From Osmia lignaria lignaria (Eukaryota > Arthropoda > Insecta > Hymenoptera > Megachilidae): 64,000 nucleotides of DNA. A program made the position numbers and the translations under genes. Positions 24,649-38,494 of the stretch are shown here, piece after piece (position 1 is the stretch's first letter; the number at the start of each line of letters is the position of its first letter). The notes below the pieces were generated by a model. The model searched no databases. It was given only the letters and a program-made list of their open reading frames with translations, and was not told the DNA's origin. The stretch is from positions 1,488,001-1,552,000 of the forward strand of contig NC_135032.1 of NCBI RefSeq assembly GCF_051020975.1, in the 5' to 3' direction.

Positions 24649-27600
24649 TTGCAGATATATCTCAAGGGAAGGGGCCTGACGGACATATTTCGAGATATTT
24701 CTTCTTCTTGTTGCTCTTCTTCTGCACAGCTAAGCTGGAAGTGGCATTTACAGCTCGCAATAGTGCAGAGTTATCTCAAAGAAAGGGGCCACGGTGTTTC
24801 TGTATCTCTATTATGTTGGTGCGGCTTCGGAACTTTTAAATATCTTAATATATCTCGAGAACTACGCATCTGATCAAAAAATATCATAGAAGATAAAAAG
24901 TAGGAAACTTAATTCTCTACAAAAAAGGTCTCTTAACATTTTGCCATAGCTCGCTTCGTTTCCGAGATATTTGCAGATTTATCTCAAGGGAAGGGGCCTG
25001 ACGGACATATTTCGAGATATTTCTTCTTCTTGTTGTTCTTCTTCTGCACAGCTAAGCTGGAAGTGGCATTTGCGGCTCGCACTAGTGCAGAGTTATCTCA
25101 AAGAAAGGGGCCACGGTGTTTCTGTATCTCTATTATGTTGGTGCGGTTTCGGAACTTTTAAATATCTTGATATATCTCGAGAACTACGCATCTGATCAAA
25201 AAATATCATAGAACATAAAAAGTAGGAAACTTAATTCTCTGCAAATAAGGTCTCTTAACATTTTGCCATAGCTCGCTTCGTTTCCGAGATATTTGCAGAT
25301 TTATCTCAAGGGAAGGGGCCTGACGGACATATTTCGGGATATTTCTTCTTCTTGTTGTTCTTCTTCTGCGCAGCTAAGCTGGAAGTGGCATTTGCAGCTC
25401 GCAATAGTGCAGAGATATCTCAAAGAAAGGGGCCACGCTGTTTCTGTATCTCTATTATGTTGGTGCGGCTTCGGAACTTTTAAATATCTTGATATATCTC
25501 GAGAGCTACGCGTCTGATCAAAAAATATCATAGAACATAAAAAGTAGGAAACATAATTCTCTACAAAAAAGGTCTCTTAACATTTTGCCATAGCTCGCTT
25601 CGTTTCCGAGATATTTGCAGATCTATCTCAAGGGAAGTGGCCTGACGGACATATTTCGAGATATTTCTTCTTCTTGTTGTTCTTCTTCTGCACAGCTAAG
25701 CTGGAAGTGGCATTTGCGGCTCGCTCTAGTGCAGAGTTATCTCAAAGAAAGGGGCCACGGTGTTTCTGTATCTCTATTATGTTGGTGCGGCTTCGGAACT
25801 TTTAAATATCTTGATATATCTCGAGAACTACGCATCAGATCCAAAAATATCATAGAACATAAAAAGTAGGAAACTTAATTCTCTACAAAAAAGGTCTCTT
25901 AACATTTTGCCATAGCTCGCTTCGTTTCCGAGATATTTGCAGATTTATCTCAAGGGAAGGGGCCTGACGGACATATTTCGAGATATTTCTTCTTCTTGAT
26001 GTTCTTCTTCTGCACAGCTAAGCTGGAAGTGGCATTTGCAGCTCGCAATAGTGCAGAGTTATCTCAAAGAAAGGGGCCACGGTGTTTCTGTATCTCTATT
26101 ATGTTGGTGCGGCTTCGGAACTTTTAAATATCTTGATATATCTCGAGAACTACGCATCTGATCAAAAAATATCATAGAACATAAAACGTAGGAAACTTAA
26201 TTCTCTACAAAAAAGGTCTCTCAACATTTTGCCATAGCTCGCTTCGTTTCCGAGATATTTGCAGATTTATCTCAAGGGAAGGGGCCTGACGGACATATTT
26301 CGAGATATTTCTTCTTCTTGTTGTTCTTCTTCTGCACAGCTAAGCTGGAAGTGGCATTTGCGGCTCGCACTAGTGCAGAGTTATCTCAACGAAAGGGGCC
26401 ACGGTGTTTCTGTATCTCTATTATGTTGGTGCGGCTTTGGAACTTTTAAATATCTCGATATATCTCGAAAACTACGCTTCTGACCAAAAAATATCATAGA
26501 ACATAAATTGTACGAAACATAATTCTCTACAAAAAAGGTCTCTTAACATTTTGCCATAGCTCGCTTCGTTTCCGAGATATTTGCAGATTTATCTCAAGGA
26601 AAGGGGCCTGACGGACATATTTCGAGATATTTCTTCTTCTTATTGTTCTTCTTCTGCACAGCTAAGCTGGAAGTGGCATTTGCGGCTCGCACTAGTGCAG
26701 AGTTATCTCAAAGAAAGGGGCCACGGTGTTTCTGTATCCCTATTATGTTGGTGCGGCTTCGGAACTTTTAAATATCTCGATATATCTCGAAAACTACGCT
26801 TCTGATCAAAAAATATCATAGAACATAAATTGTAGGAAACAGAATTCTCTACAAAAAAGGTCTCTTAACATTTTGCCATAGCTCGCTTTGTTTCCGAGAT
26901 ATTTGCAGATATATCTCAAGGGAAGGGGCCTGACGGACATATTTCGAGATATTTCTTCTTCTTGTTGTTCTTCTTCTGCACAGCTAAGCTGGAAGTGGCA
27001 TTTCCAGCTCGCAATAGTGCAGAGTTATCTCAAAGAGAGGGGCCACGGTGTTTCTGTATCTCTATTATGTTGGTGCGGCTTCGGAACTTTTAAATATCTT
27101 GATATATCTCGAGAACTACGCATCTGATCAAAAAATATCATAGAAGATAAAAAGTAGGAAACTTAATTCTCTACAAAAATGGTCTCTTAACATTTTGCCA
27201 TAGCTCGCTTCGTTTCCGAGATATTTGCAGATTTATCTCAAGGAAAGGGGCCTGACGGACATATTTCGAGATATTTCTTCTTCTTGTTGTTCTTCTTCTG
27301 CACAGCTAAGCTGGAAGTGGCATTTGCGGCTCGCACTAGTGCAGAGTTATCTCAAAGAAAGGGGCCACGGTGTTTCTGTATCCCTATTATGTTGGTGCGG
27401 CTTCGGAACTTTTAAATATCTCGATATATCTCGAAAACTACGCTTCTGATCAAAAAATATCATAGAACATAAATTGTAGGAAACAGAATTCTCTACAAAA
27501 AAGGTCTCTTAACATTTTGCCATAGCTCGCTTTGTTTCCGAGATATTTGCAGATATATCTCAAGGGAAGGGGCCTGACGGACATATTTCGAGATATTTCT

Positions 27601-30600
27601 TCTTCTTGTTGTTCTTCTTCTGCACAGCTAAGCTGGAAGTGGCATTTACAGCTCGCAATGGTGCAGAGTTATCTCAAAGAAAGGGGCCACGGTGTTTCTG
27701 TATCTCTATTATGTTGGTGCGGCTTCGGAACTTTTAAATATCTTGATATATCTCGAGAACTACGCATCTGATCAAAAAATATCATAGAACATAGAAAGTA
27801 GGAAACTTAATTCTCTACAAAAAAGGTCTCTTAACATTTTGCCATAGCTCGCTTCGTTTCCGAGATATTTGCAGATTTATCTCAAGGGAAGGGGCCTGAC
27901 GGACATATTTCGAGATATTTCTTCTTCTTGTTGTTCTTCTTCTGCACAGCTAAGCTGGAAGTGGCATTTGCGGCTCGCACTAGTGCAGAGTTATCTCAAA
28001 GAAAGGGGCCACGGTGTTTCTGTATCCCTATTATGTTGGTGCGGCTTCGGAACTTTTAAATATCTCGATATATCTCGAAAACTACGCTTCTGATCAAAAA
28101 ATATCATAGAACATGAATTGTAGGAAACATAATTCTCTACAAAAAAGGTCTCTTAACATTTTGCCATAGCTCGCTTCGTTTCCGAGATATTTGCAGATTC
28201 AACTCAAAGGAACTGGCCTGACGGACATATTTCGAGATATTTCTTCTTCTTGTTGTTCTTCCTCTGCACAGCTAAGCTGGAAGTGGCATTTGCAGCTCGC
28301 AATAGTGCAGAGTTATCTCAAAGAAAGGGGCCACGGTGTTTCTGTATCTCTATTATGTTGGTGCGGCTTCGGAACTTTTAAATATCTTGATATATCTCGA
28401 GAACTACGCATCTGATCAAAAAATATCATAGAACATAAAAAGTAGGAAACTTAATTCTCTACAAAAAACGTCTCTTAACATTTTGCCATAGCTCGCTTCG
28501 TTTCCGAGATATTTGCAGATATATCTCAAGGGAAGGGGCCTGACGGACATATTTCGAGATATTTCTTCTTCTTGTTGCTCTTCTTCTGCACAGCTAAGCT
28601 GGAAGTGGCATTTACAGCTCGCAATAGTGCAGAGTTATCTCAAAGAAAGGGGCCACGGTGTTTCTGTATCTCTATTATGTTGGTGCGGCTTCGGAACTTT
28701 TAAATATCTTAATATATCTCGAGAACTACGCATCTGATCAAAAAATATCATAGAAGATAAAAAGTAGGAAACTTAATTCTCTACAAAAAAGGTCTCTTAA
28801 CATTTTGCCATAGCTCGCTTCATTTCCGAGATATTTGCAGATTTATCTCAAGGGAAGGGGCCTGACGGACATATTTCGAGATATTTCTTCTTCTTGTTGT
28901 TCTTCTTCTGCACAGCTAAGCTGGAAGTGGCATTTGCGGCTCGCACTAGTGCAGAGTTATCTCAAAGAAAGGGGCCACGGTGTTTCTGTATCTCTATTAT
29001 GTTGGTGCGGTTTCGGAACTTTTAAATATCTTGATATATCTCGAGAACTACGCATCTGATCAAAAAATATCATAGAACATAAAAAGTAGGAAACTTAATT
29101 CTCTGCAAATAAGGTCTCTTAACATTTTGCCATAGCTCGCTTCGTTTCCGAGATATTTGCAGATTTATCTCAAGGGAAGGGGCCTGACGGACATATTTCG
29201 GGATATTTCTTCTTCTTGTTGTTCTTCTTCTGCGCAGCTAAGCTGGAAGTGGCATTTGCAGCTCGCAATAGTGCAGAGATATCTCAAAGAAAGGGGCCAC
29301 GCTGTTTCTGTATCTCTATTATGTTGGTGCGGCTTCGGAACTTTTAAATATCTTGATATATCTCGAGAGCTACGCGTCTGATCAAAAAATATCATAGAAC
29401 ATAAAAAGTAGGAAACATAATTCTCTACAAAAAAGGTCTCTTAACATTTTGCCATAGCTCGCTTCGTTTCCGAGATATTTGCAGATCTATCTCAAGGGAA
29501 GTGGCCTGACGGACATATTTCGAGATATTTCTTCTTCTTGTTGTTCTTCTTCTGCACAGCTAAGCTGGAAGTGGCATTTGCGGCTCGCTCTAGTGCAGAG
29601 TTATCTCAAAGAAAGGGGCCACGGTGTTTCTGTATCTCTATTATGTTGGTGCGGCTTCGGAACTTTTAAATATCTTGATATATCTCGAGAACTACGCATC
29701 AGATCCAAAAATATCATAGAACATAAAAAGTAGGAAACTTAATTCTCTACAAAAAAGGTCTCTTAACATTTTGCCATAGCTCGCTTCGTTTCCGAGATAT
29801 TTGCAGATTTATCTCAAGGGAAGGGGCCTGACGGACATATTTCGAGATATTTCTTCTTCTTGTTGTTCTTCTTCTGCACAGCTAAGCTGGAAGTGGCATT
29901 TGCGGCTCGCACTAGTGCAGAGTTATCTCAAAGAAAGGGGCCACGGTGTTTCTGTATCTCTATTATGTTGGTGCGGCTTTGGAACTTTTAAATATCTCGA
30001 TATATCTCGAAAACTACGCTTCTGACCAAAAAATATCATAGAACATAAATTGTACGAAACATAATTCTCTACAAAAAAGGTCTCTTAACATTTTGCCATA
30101 GCTCGCTTCGTTTCCGAGATATTTGCAGATTTATCTCAAGGAAAGGGGCCTGACGGACATATTTCGAGATATTTCTTCTTCTTATTGTTCTTCTTCTGCA
30201 CAGCTAAGCTGGAAGTGGCATTTGCGGCTCGCACTAGTGCAGAGTTATCTCAAAGAAAGGGGCCACGGTGTTTCTGTATCCCTATTATGTTGGTGCGGCT
30301 TCGGAACTTTTAAATATCTCGATATATCTCGAAAACTACGCTTCTGATCAAAAAATATCATAGAACATAAATTGTAGGAAACAGAATTCTCTACAAAAAA
30401 GGTCTCTTAACATTTTGCCATAGCTCGCTTTGTTTCCGAGATATTTGCAGATATATCTCAAGGGAAGGGGCCTGACGGACATATTTCGAGATATTTCTTC
30501 TTCTTGTTGTTCTTCTTCTGCACAGCTAAGCTGGAAGTGGCATTTCCAGCTCGCAATAGTGCAGAGTTATCTCAAAGAGAGGGGCCACGGTGTTTCTGTA

Positions 30601-30766
30601 TCTCTATTATGTTGGTGCGGCTTCGGAACTTTTAGATATCTTGATATATCTCGAGAACTACGCATCTGATCAAAAAATATCATAGAACATAAAAAGTAGG
30701 AAACTTAATTCTCTACAAAAAAGGTCTCTTAACATTTTGCCATAGCTCGCTTCGTTTCCGAGATAT
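24649..30766 (+). repeat. 12-monomer (3864-bp) higher-order duplication, second copy one monomer short
   Basis: 24649-28512 restarts at 28513. Monomers 24649, 24971, 25293 and 25615 match 28513, 28835, 29157 and 29479 at 3864 bp. After that the offset falls to 3542 bp (26581 with 30123, 26903 with 30445), because the TTGATG monomer at 25937 has no counterpart. The step is exactly one monomer, as expected for in-register unequal exchange. Confidence 0.8.
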
Positions 30767-32376
30767 TTGCAGATTTATCTCAAGGGAAGGGGCCTGACGG
30801 ACATATTTCGAGATACTTCTTCTTCTTGTTGTTCTTCTTCTGCACAGCTAAGCTGGAAGTGGCATTTGCGGCTCGCACTAGTGCAGAGTTATCTCAACGA
30901 AAGGGGCCACGGTGTTTCTGTATCTATATTATGTTGGTGCGGCTTCGGAACTTTTAAATATCTTGATATATCTCGAGAACTACGCATCAGATCCAAAAAT
31001 ATCATAGAACATAAAAAGTAGGAAACTTAATTCTCTACAAAAAAGGTCTCTTAACATTTTGCCATAGCTCGCTTCGTTTCCGAGATATTTGCAGATTTAT
31101 CTCAAGGGAAGGGGCCTGACGGACATATTTCGAGATATTTCTTCTTCTTGTTGTTCTTCTTCTGCACAGCTAAGCTGGAAGTGGCATTTGCGGCTCGCAC
31201 TAGTGCAGAGTTATCTCAAAGAAAGGGGCCACGGTGTTTCTGTATCTCTATTATGTTGGTGCGGCTTTGGAACTTTTAAATATCTCGATATATCTCGAAA
31301 ACTACGCTTCTGACCAAAAAATATCATAGAACATAAATTGTACGAAACATAATTCTCTACAAAAAAGGTCTCTTAACATTTTGCCATAGCTCGCTTCGTT
31401 TCCGAGATATTTGCAGATTTATCTCAAGGAAAGGGGCCTGACGGACATATTTCGAGATATTTCTTCTTCTTATTGTTCTTCTTCTGCACAGCTAAGCTGG
31501 AAGTGGCATTTGCGGCTCGCACTAGTGCAGAGTTATCTCAAAGAAAGGGGCCACGGTGTTTCTGTATCCCTATTATGTTGGTGCGGCTTCGGAACTTTTA
31601 AATATCTCGATATATCTCGAAAACTACGCTTCTGATCAAAAAATATCATAGAACATAAATTGTAGGAAACCGAATTCTCTACAAAAAAGGTCTCTTAACA
31701 TTTTGCCATAGCTCGCTTTGTTTCCGAGATATTTGCAGATATATCTCAAGGGAAGGGGCCTGACGGACATATTTCGAGATATTTCTTCTTCTTGTTGTTC
31801 TTCTTCTGCACAGCTAAGCTGGAAGTGGCATTTCCAGCTCGCAATAGTGCAGAGTTATCTCAAAGAGAGGGGCCACGGTGTTTCTGTATCTCTATTATGT
31901 TGGTGCGGCTTCGGAACTTTTAGATATCTTGATATATCTCGAGAACTACGCATCTGATCAAAAAATATCATAGAACATAAAAAGTAGGAAACTTAATTCT
32001 CTACAAAAAAGGTCTCTTAACATTTTGCCATAGCTCGCTTCGTTTCCGAGATATTTGCAGATTTATCTCAAGGGAAGGGGCCTGACGGACATATTTCGAG
32101 ATACTTCTTCTTCTTGTTGTTCTTCTTCTGCACAGCTAAGCTGGAAGTGGCATTTGCGGCTCGCACTAGTGCAGAGTTATCTCAACGAAAGGGGCCACGG
32201 TGTTTCTGTATCTATATTATGTTGGTGCGGCTTCGGAACTTTTAAATATCTCGATATATCTCGAAAACTACGCTTCTGATCAAAAAATATCATAGAACAT
32301 AAATTGTAGGAAACTTAATTCTCTACAAAAAAGGTCTCTTAACATTTTGCCATAGCTCTCTTCGTTTCCGAGATAT
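29801..32376 (+). repeat. 1288-bp (4-monomer) tandem duplication
   Basis: Monomers 29801, 30123, 30445 and 30767 match 31089, 31411, 31733 and 32055. Marks include 'TTCTGACCAAAA' with 'TGTACGAAAC', 'CTTCTTATTG', the EcoRI site (30384 and 31672), 'TTTTAGATATC', and 'GATACTTC' with 'TATCTATATT'. The 3' end of 30767 ('GCATCAGATCC') matches the end of 29479, while 32055 ends in the B form, so the duplication break lies inside the 3' part of the monomer. Confidence 0.9.
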
Positions 32377-33020
32377 TTGCAGATTTATCTCAAGGGAAGG
32401 GGCCTGACGGACATATTTCGAGATATTTCTTCTTCTTGTTGTTCTTCTTCTGCACAGCTAAGCTGGAAGTGGCATTTGCGGCTCGCACTAGTGCAGAGTT
32501 ATCTCAAAGAAAGGGGCCACGGTGTTTCTGTATCTCTATTATGTTGGTGCGGCTTCGGAACTTTTAAATATCTCGATATATCTCGAAAACTACGCTTCTG
32601 ATCAAAAAATATCATAGAACATAAAAAGTAGGAAACTTAATTCTCTACAAAAAAGGTCTCTTAACATTTTGCAATAGCTCTCTTCGTTTCCGAGATATTT
32701 GCAGATTTATCTCAAGGGAAGGGGCCTGACGGACATATTTCGAGATATTTCTTCTTCTTGATGTTCTTCTTCTGCACAGCTAAGCTGGAAGTGGCATTTG
32801 CAGCTCGCAATAGTGCAGAGTTATCTCAAAGAAAGGGGCCACGGTGTTTCTGTATCTCTATTATGTTGGTGCGGCTTCGGAACTTTTAAATATCTTGATA
32901 TATCTCGAGAACTACGCATCTGATCAAAAAATATCATAGAACATAAAACGTAGGAAACTTAATTCTCTACAAAAAAGGTCTCTCAACATTTTGCCATAGC
33001 TCGCTACGTTTCCGAGATAT

Positions 33021-36000
33021 TTGCAGATTTATCTCAAGGGAAGGGGCCTGACGGACATATTTCGTGATATTTCTTCTTCTTGTTGTTCTTCTTCTGCACA
33101 GCTAAGCTGGAAGTGGCATTTGCGGCTCGCACTAGTGCAGAGTTATCTCAAAGAAAGGGGCCACGGTGTTTCTGTATCTCTATTATGTTGGTGCGGCTTT
33201 GGAACTTTTAAATATCTCGATATATCTCGAGAACTACGCATCTGATCAAAAAATATCATAGAACATAAAAAGTAGGAAACTTAATTCTCTACAAAAAAGG
33301 TCTCTTAACATTTTGCCATAGCTCGCTTCGTTTCCGAGATATTTGCAGATATATCTCAAGGGAAGGGGCCTGACGGACATATTTCGAGATATTTCTTCTT
33401 CTTGTTGTTCTTCTTCTGCACAGCTAAGCTGGAAGTGGCATTTGCGGCTCGCACTAGTGCAGAGTTATCTCAACGAAAGGGGCCACGGTGTTTCTGTATC
33501 TCTATTATGTTGGTGCGGCTTCGGAACTTTTAAATATCTCGATATATCTCGAAAACTACGCTTCTGATCAAAAAATATCATAGAACGTAAATTGTAGGAA
33601 ACATAATTCTCTACAAAAAAGGTCTCTTAACATTTTGCCATAGCTCGCTTCGTTTCCGAGATATTTGCAGATATATCTCAAGGGAAGGGGCCTGACGGAC
33701 ATATTTCGAGATATTTCTTCTTCTTGTTGTTCTTCTTCTGCACAGCTAAGCTGGAAGTGGCATTTACAGCTCGCAATAGTGCAGAGTTATCTCAAAGAAA
33801 GGGGCCACGGTGTTTCTGTATCTCTATTATGTTGGTGCGGCTTCGGAACTTTTAAATATCTTGATATATCTCGAGAACTACGCATCAGATCAAAAAATAT
33901 CATAGAACATAAAAAGTAGGAAACTTAATTCTCTACACAAAAGGTCTCTTAACATTTTGCCATAGCTCTCTTCGTTTCCGAGATATTTGCAGATTTATCT
34001 CAAGGGAAGGGGCCTGACGGACATATTTCGAGATATTTCTTCTTCTTGATGTTCTTCTTCTGCACAGCTAAGCTGGAAGTGGCATTTGCGGCTCGCACTA
34101 GTGCAGAGTTATCTCAAAGAAAGGGGCCACGGTGTTTCTGTATCTCTATTATGTTGGTGCGGCTTTGGAACTTTTAAATATCTCGATATATCTCGAAAAC
34201 TACGCTTCTGACCAAAAAATATCATAGAACATAAATTGTACGAAACATAATTCTCTACAAAAAAGGTCTCTTAACATTTTGCCATAGCTCGCTTCGTTTC
34301 CGAGATATTTGCAGATATATCTCAAGGGAAGGGGCCTGACGGACATATTTCGAGATATTTCTTCTTCTTGTTGTTCTTCTTCTGCACAGCTAAGCTGGAA
34401 GTGGCATTTACAGCTCGCAATAGTGCAGAGTTATCTCAAAGAAAGGGGCCACGGTGTTTCTGTATCTCTATTATGTTGGTGCGGCTTCGGAACTTTTAAA
34501 AATCTTGATATATCTCGAGAACTACGCATCTGATCAAAAAATATCATAGAACATAAAAAGTAGGAAACTTAATTCTCTACAAAAAAGGTCTCTTAACATT
34601 TTGCCATAGCTCGCTTCGTTTCCGAGATATTTGCAGATATATCTCAAGGGAAGGGGCCTGACGGACATATTTCGAGATATTCCTTCTTCTTGTTGTTCTT
34701 CTTCTGCACAGCTAAGCTGGAAGTGGCATTTGCGGCTCGCACTAGTGCAGAGTTATCTCAACGAAAGGGGCCACAGTGTTTCTGTATCTCTATTATGTTG
34801 GTGCGGCTTCGGAACTTTTAAATATCTCGATATATCTCGAAAACTACGCTTCTGATCAAAAAATATCATAGAACATAAATTGTAGGAAACATAATTCTCT
34901 ACAAAAAAGGTCTCTTAACATTTTGCCATAGCTCGCTTCGTTTCCGAGATATTTGCAGATATATCTCAAGGGAAGGGGCCTGACGGACATATTTCGAGAT
35001 ATTTCTTCTTCTTGTTGTTCTTCTTCTGCACAGCTAAGCTGGAAGTGGCATTTGCGGCTCGCACTAGTGCAGAGTTATCTCAAAGAAAGGGGCCACGGTG
35101 TTTCTGTATCTCTATTATGTTGGTGCGGCTTTGGAACTTTTAAATATCTCGATATATCTCGAGAACTACGCATCTGATCAAAAAATATCATAGAACATAA
35201 AAAGTAGGAAACTTAATTCTCTACAAAAAAGGTCTCTTAACATTTTGCCATAGCTCGCTTCGTTTCCGAGATATTTGCAGATATATCTCAAGGGAAGGGG
35301 CCTGACGGACATATTTCGAGATATTTCTTCTTCTTGTTGTTCTTCTTCTGCACAGCTAAGCTGGAAGTGGCATTTGCGGCTCGCACTAGTGCAGAGTTAT
35401 CTCAACGAAAGGGGCCACGGTGTTTCTGTATCTCTATTATGTTGGTGCGGCTTCGGAACTTTTAAATATCTCGATATATCTCGAAAACTACGCTTCTGAT
35501 CAAAAAATATCATAGAACGTAAATTGTAGGAAACATAATACTCTACAAAAAAGGTCTCTTAACATTTTGCCATAGCTCGCTTCGTTTCCGAGATATTTGC
35601 AGATATATCTCAAGGGAAGGGGCCTGACGGACATATTTCGAGATATTTCTTCTTCTTGTTGTTCTTCTTCTGCACAGCTAAGCTGGAAGTGGCATTTACA
35701 GCTCGCAATAGTGCAGAGTTATCTCAAAGAAAGGGGCCACGGTGTTTCTGTATCTCTATTATGTTGGTGCGGCTTCGGAACTTTTAAATATCTTGATATA
35801 TCTCGAGAACTACGCATCAGATCAAAAAATATCATAGAACATAAAAAGTAGGAAACTTAATTCTCTACACAAAAGGTCTCTTAACATTTTGCCATAGCTC
35901 TCTTCGTTTCCGAGATATTTGCAGATTTATCTCAAGGGAAGGGGCCTGACGGACATATTTCGAGATATTTCTTCTTCTTGATGTTCTTCTTCTGCACAGC

Positions 36001-36240
36001 TAAGCTGGAAGTGGCATTTGCGGCTAGCACTAGTGCAGAGTTATCTCAAAGAAAGGGGCCACGGTGTTTCTGTATCTCTATTATGTTGGTGCGGCTTTGG
36101 AACTTTTAAATATCTCGATATATCTCGAAAACTACGCTTCTGACCAAAAAATATCATAGAACATAAATTGTACGAAACATAATTCTCTACAAAAAAGGTC
36201 TCTTAACATTTTGCCATAGCTCGCTTCGTTTCCGAGATAT
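33021..36240 (+). repeat. 1932-bp (6-monomer) duplication, second copy partial
   Basis: 33021, 33343, 33665 and 33987 match 34953, 35275, 35597 and 35919 as the ordered suite 'GGCTTTGGAAC', 'CTCAACGAAAG', 'GCATCAGATC', TTGATG. The first copy is followed by 34309 ('TTTAAAAATC') and 34631 ('GATATTCCTTC', 'CCACAGTG'); the second copy runs instead into the 36241 block. Confidence 0.8.
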
Positions 36241-38494
36241 TTGCAGATATATCTCAAGGGAAGGGGCCTGACGGACATATTTCGAGATATTTCTTCTTCT
36301 TGTTGTTCTTCTTCTGCACAGCTAAGCTGGAAGTGGCATTTACAGCTCGCAATGGTGCAGAGTTATCTCAAAGAAAGGGGCCACGGTGTTTCTGTATCTC
36401 TATTATGTTGGTGCGGCTTCGGAACTTTTAAATATCTTGATATATCTCGAGAACTACGCATCTGATCAAAAAATATCATAGAACATAGAAAGTAGGAAAC
36501 TTAATTCTCTACAAAAAAGGTCTCTTAACATTTTGCCATAGCTCGCTTCGTTTCCGAGATATTTGCAGATTTATCTCAAGGGAAGGGGCCTGACGGACAT
36601 ATTTCGAGATATTTCTTCTTCTTGTTGTTCTTCTTCTGCACAGCTAAGCTGGAAGTGGCATTTGCGGCTCGCACTAGTGCAGAGTTATCTCAAAGAAAGG
36701 GGCCACGGTGTTTCTGTATCCCTATTATGTTGGTGCGGCTTCGGAACTTTTAAATATCTCGATATATCTCGAAAACTACGCTTCTGATCAAAAAATATCA
36801 TAGAACATGAATTGTAGGAAACATAATTCTCTACAAAAAAGGTCTCTTAACATTTTGCCATAGCTCGCTTCGTTTCCGAGATATTTGCAGATTCAACTCA
36901 AAGGAACTGGCCTGACGGACATATTTCGAGATATTTCTTCTTCTTGTTGTTCTTCCTCTGCACAGCTAAGCTGGAAGTGGCATTTGCAGCTCGCAATAGT
37001 GCAGAGTTATCTCAAAGAAAGGGGCCACGGTGTTTCTGTATCTCTATTATGTTGGTGCGGCTTCGGAACTTTTAAATATCTTGATATATCTCGAGAACTA
37101 CGCATCTGATCGAAAAATATCATAGAACATAAAAAGTAGGAAACTTAATTCTCTACAAAAAACGTCTCTTAACATTTTGCCATAGCTCGCTTCGTTTCCG
37201 AGATATTTGCAGATATATCTCAAGGGAAGGGGCCTGACGGACATATTTCGAGATATTTCTTCTTCTTGTTGCTCTTCTTCTGCACAGCTAAGCTGGAAGT
37301 GGCATTTACAGCTCGCAATAGTGCAGAGTTATCTCAAAGAAAGGGGCCACGGTGTTTCTGTATCTCTATTATGTTGGTGCGGCTTCGGAACTTTTAAATA
37401 TCTTAATATATCTCGAGAACTACGCATCTGATCAAAAAATATCATAGAAGATAAAAAGTAGGAAACTTAATTCTCTACAAAAAAGGTCTCTTAACATTTT
37501 GCCATAGCTCGCTTCGTTTCCGAGATATTTGCAGATTTATCTCAAGGGAAGGGGCCTGACGGACATATTTCGAGATATTTCTTCTTCTTGTTGTTCTTCT
37601 TCTGCACAGCTAAGCTGGAAGTGGCATTTGCGGCTCGCACTAGTGCAGAGTTATCTCAAAGAAAGGGGCCACGGTGTTTCTGTATCTCTATTATGTTGGT
37701 GCGGTTTCGGAACTTTTAAATATCTTGATATATCTCGAGAACTACGCATCTGATCAAAAAATATCATAGAACATAAAAAGTAGGAAACTTAATTCTCTGC
37801 AAATAAGGTCTCTTAACATTTTGCCATAGCTCGCTTCGTTTCCGAGATATTTGCAGATTTATCTCAAGGGAAGGGGCCTGACGGACATATTTCGGGATAT
37901 TTCTTCTTCTTGTTGTTCTTCTTCTGCGCAGCTAAGCTGGAAGTGGCATTTGCAGCTCGCAATAGTGCAGAGATATCTCAAAGAAAGGGGCCACGCTGTT
38001 TCTGTATCTCTATTATGTTGGTGCGGCTTCGGAACTTTTAAATATCTTGATATATCTCGAGAGCTACGCGTCTGATCAAAAAATATCATAGAACATAAAA
38101 AGTAGGAAACATAATTCTCTACAAAAAAGGTCTCTTAACATTTTGCCATAGCTCGCTTCGTTTCCGAGATATTTGCAGATCTATCTCAAGGGAAGTGGCC
38201 TGACGGACATATTTCGAGATATTTCTTCTTCTTGTTGTTCTTCTTCTGCACAGCTAAGCTGGAAGTGGCATTTGCGGCTCGCTCTAGTGCAGAGTTATCT
38301 CAAAGAAAGGGGCCACGGTGTTTCTGTATCTCTATTATGTTGGTGCGGCTTCGGAACTTTTAAATATCTTGATATATCTCGAGAACTACGCATCAGATCC
38401 AAAAATATCATAGAACATAAAAAGTAGGAAACTTAATTCTCTACAAAAAAGGTCTCTTAACATTTTGCCATAGCTCGCTTCGTTTCCGAGATAT
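36241..38494 (+). repeat. copy of 27547-29800 displaced by 27 monomers
   Basis: 36241, 36563, 36885 (diverged 'CAACTCAAAGGAAC' box), 37207 ('CTTAATATATC'), 37529, 37851 ('CGGGATATT') and 38173 correspond in order to 27547, 27869, 28191, 28513, 28835, 29157 and 29479, all 8694 bp apart. The segment then changes neighbours at 38495. Confidence 0.8.
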
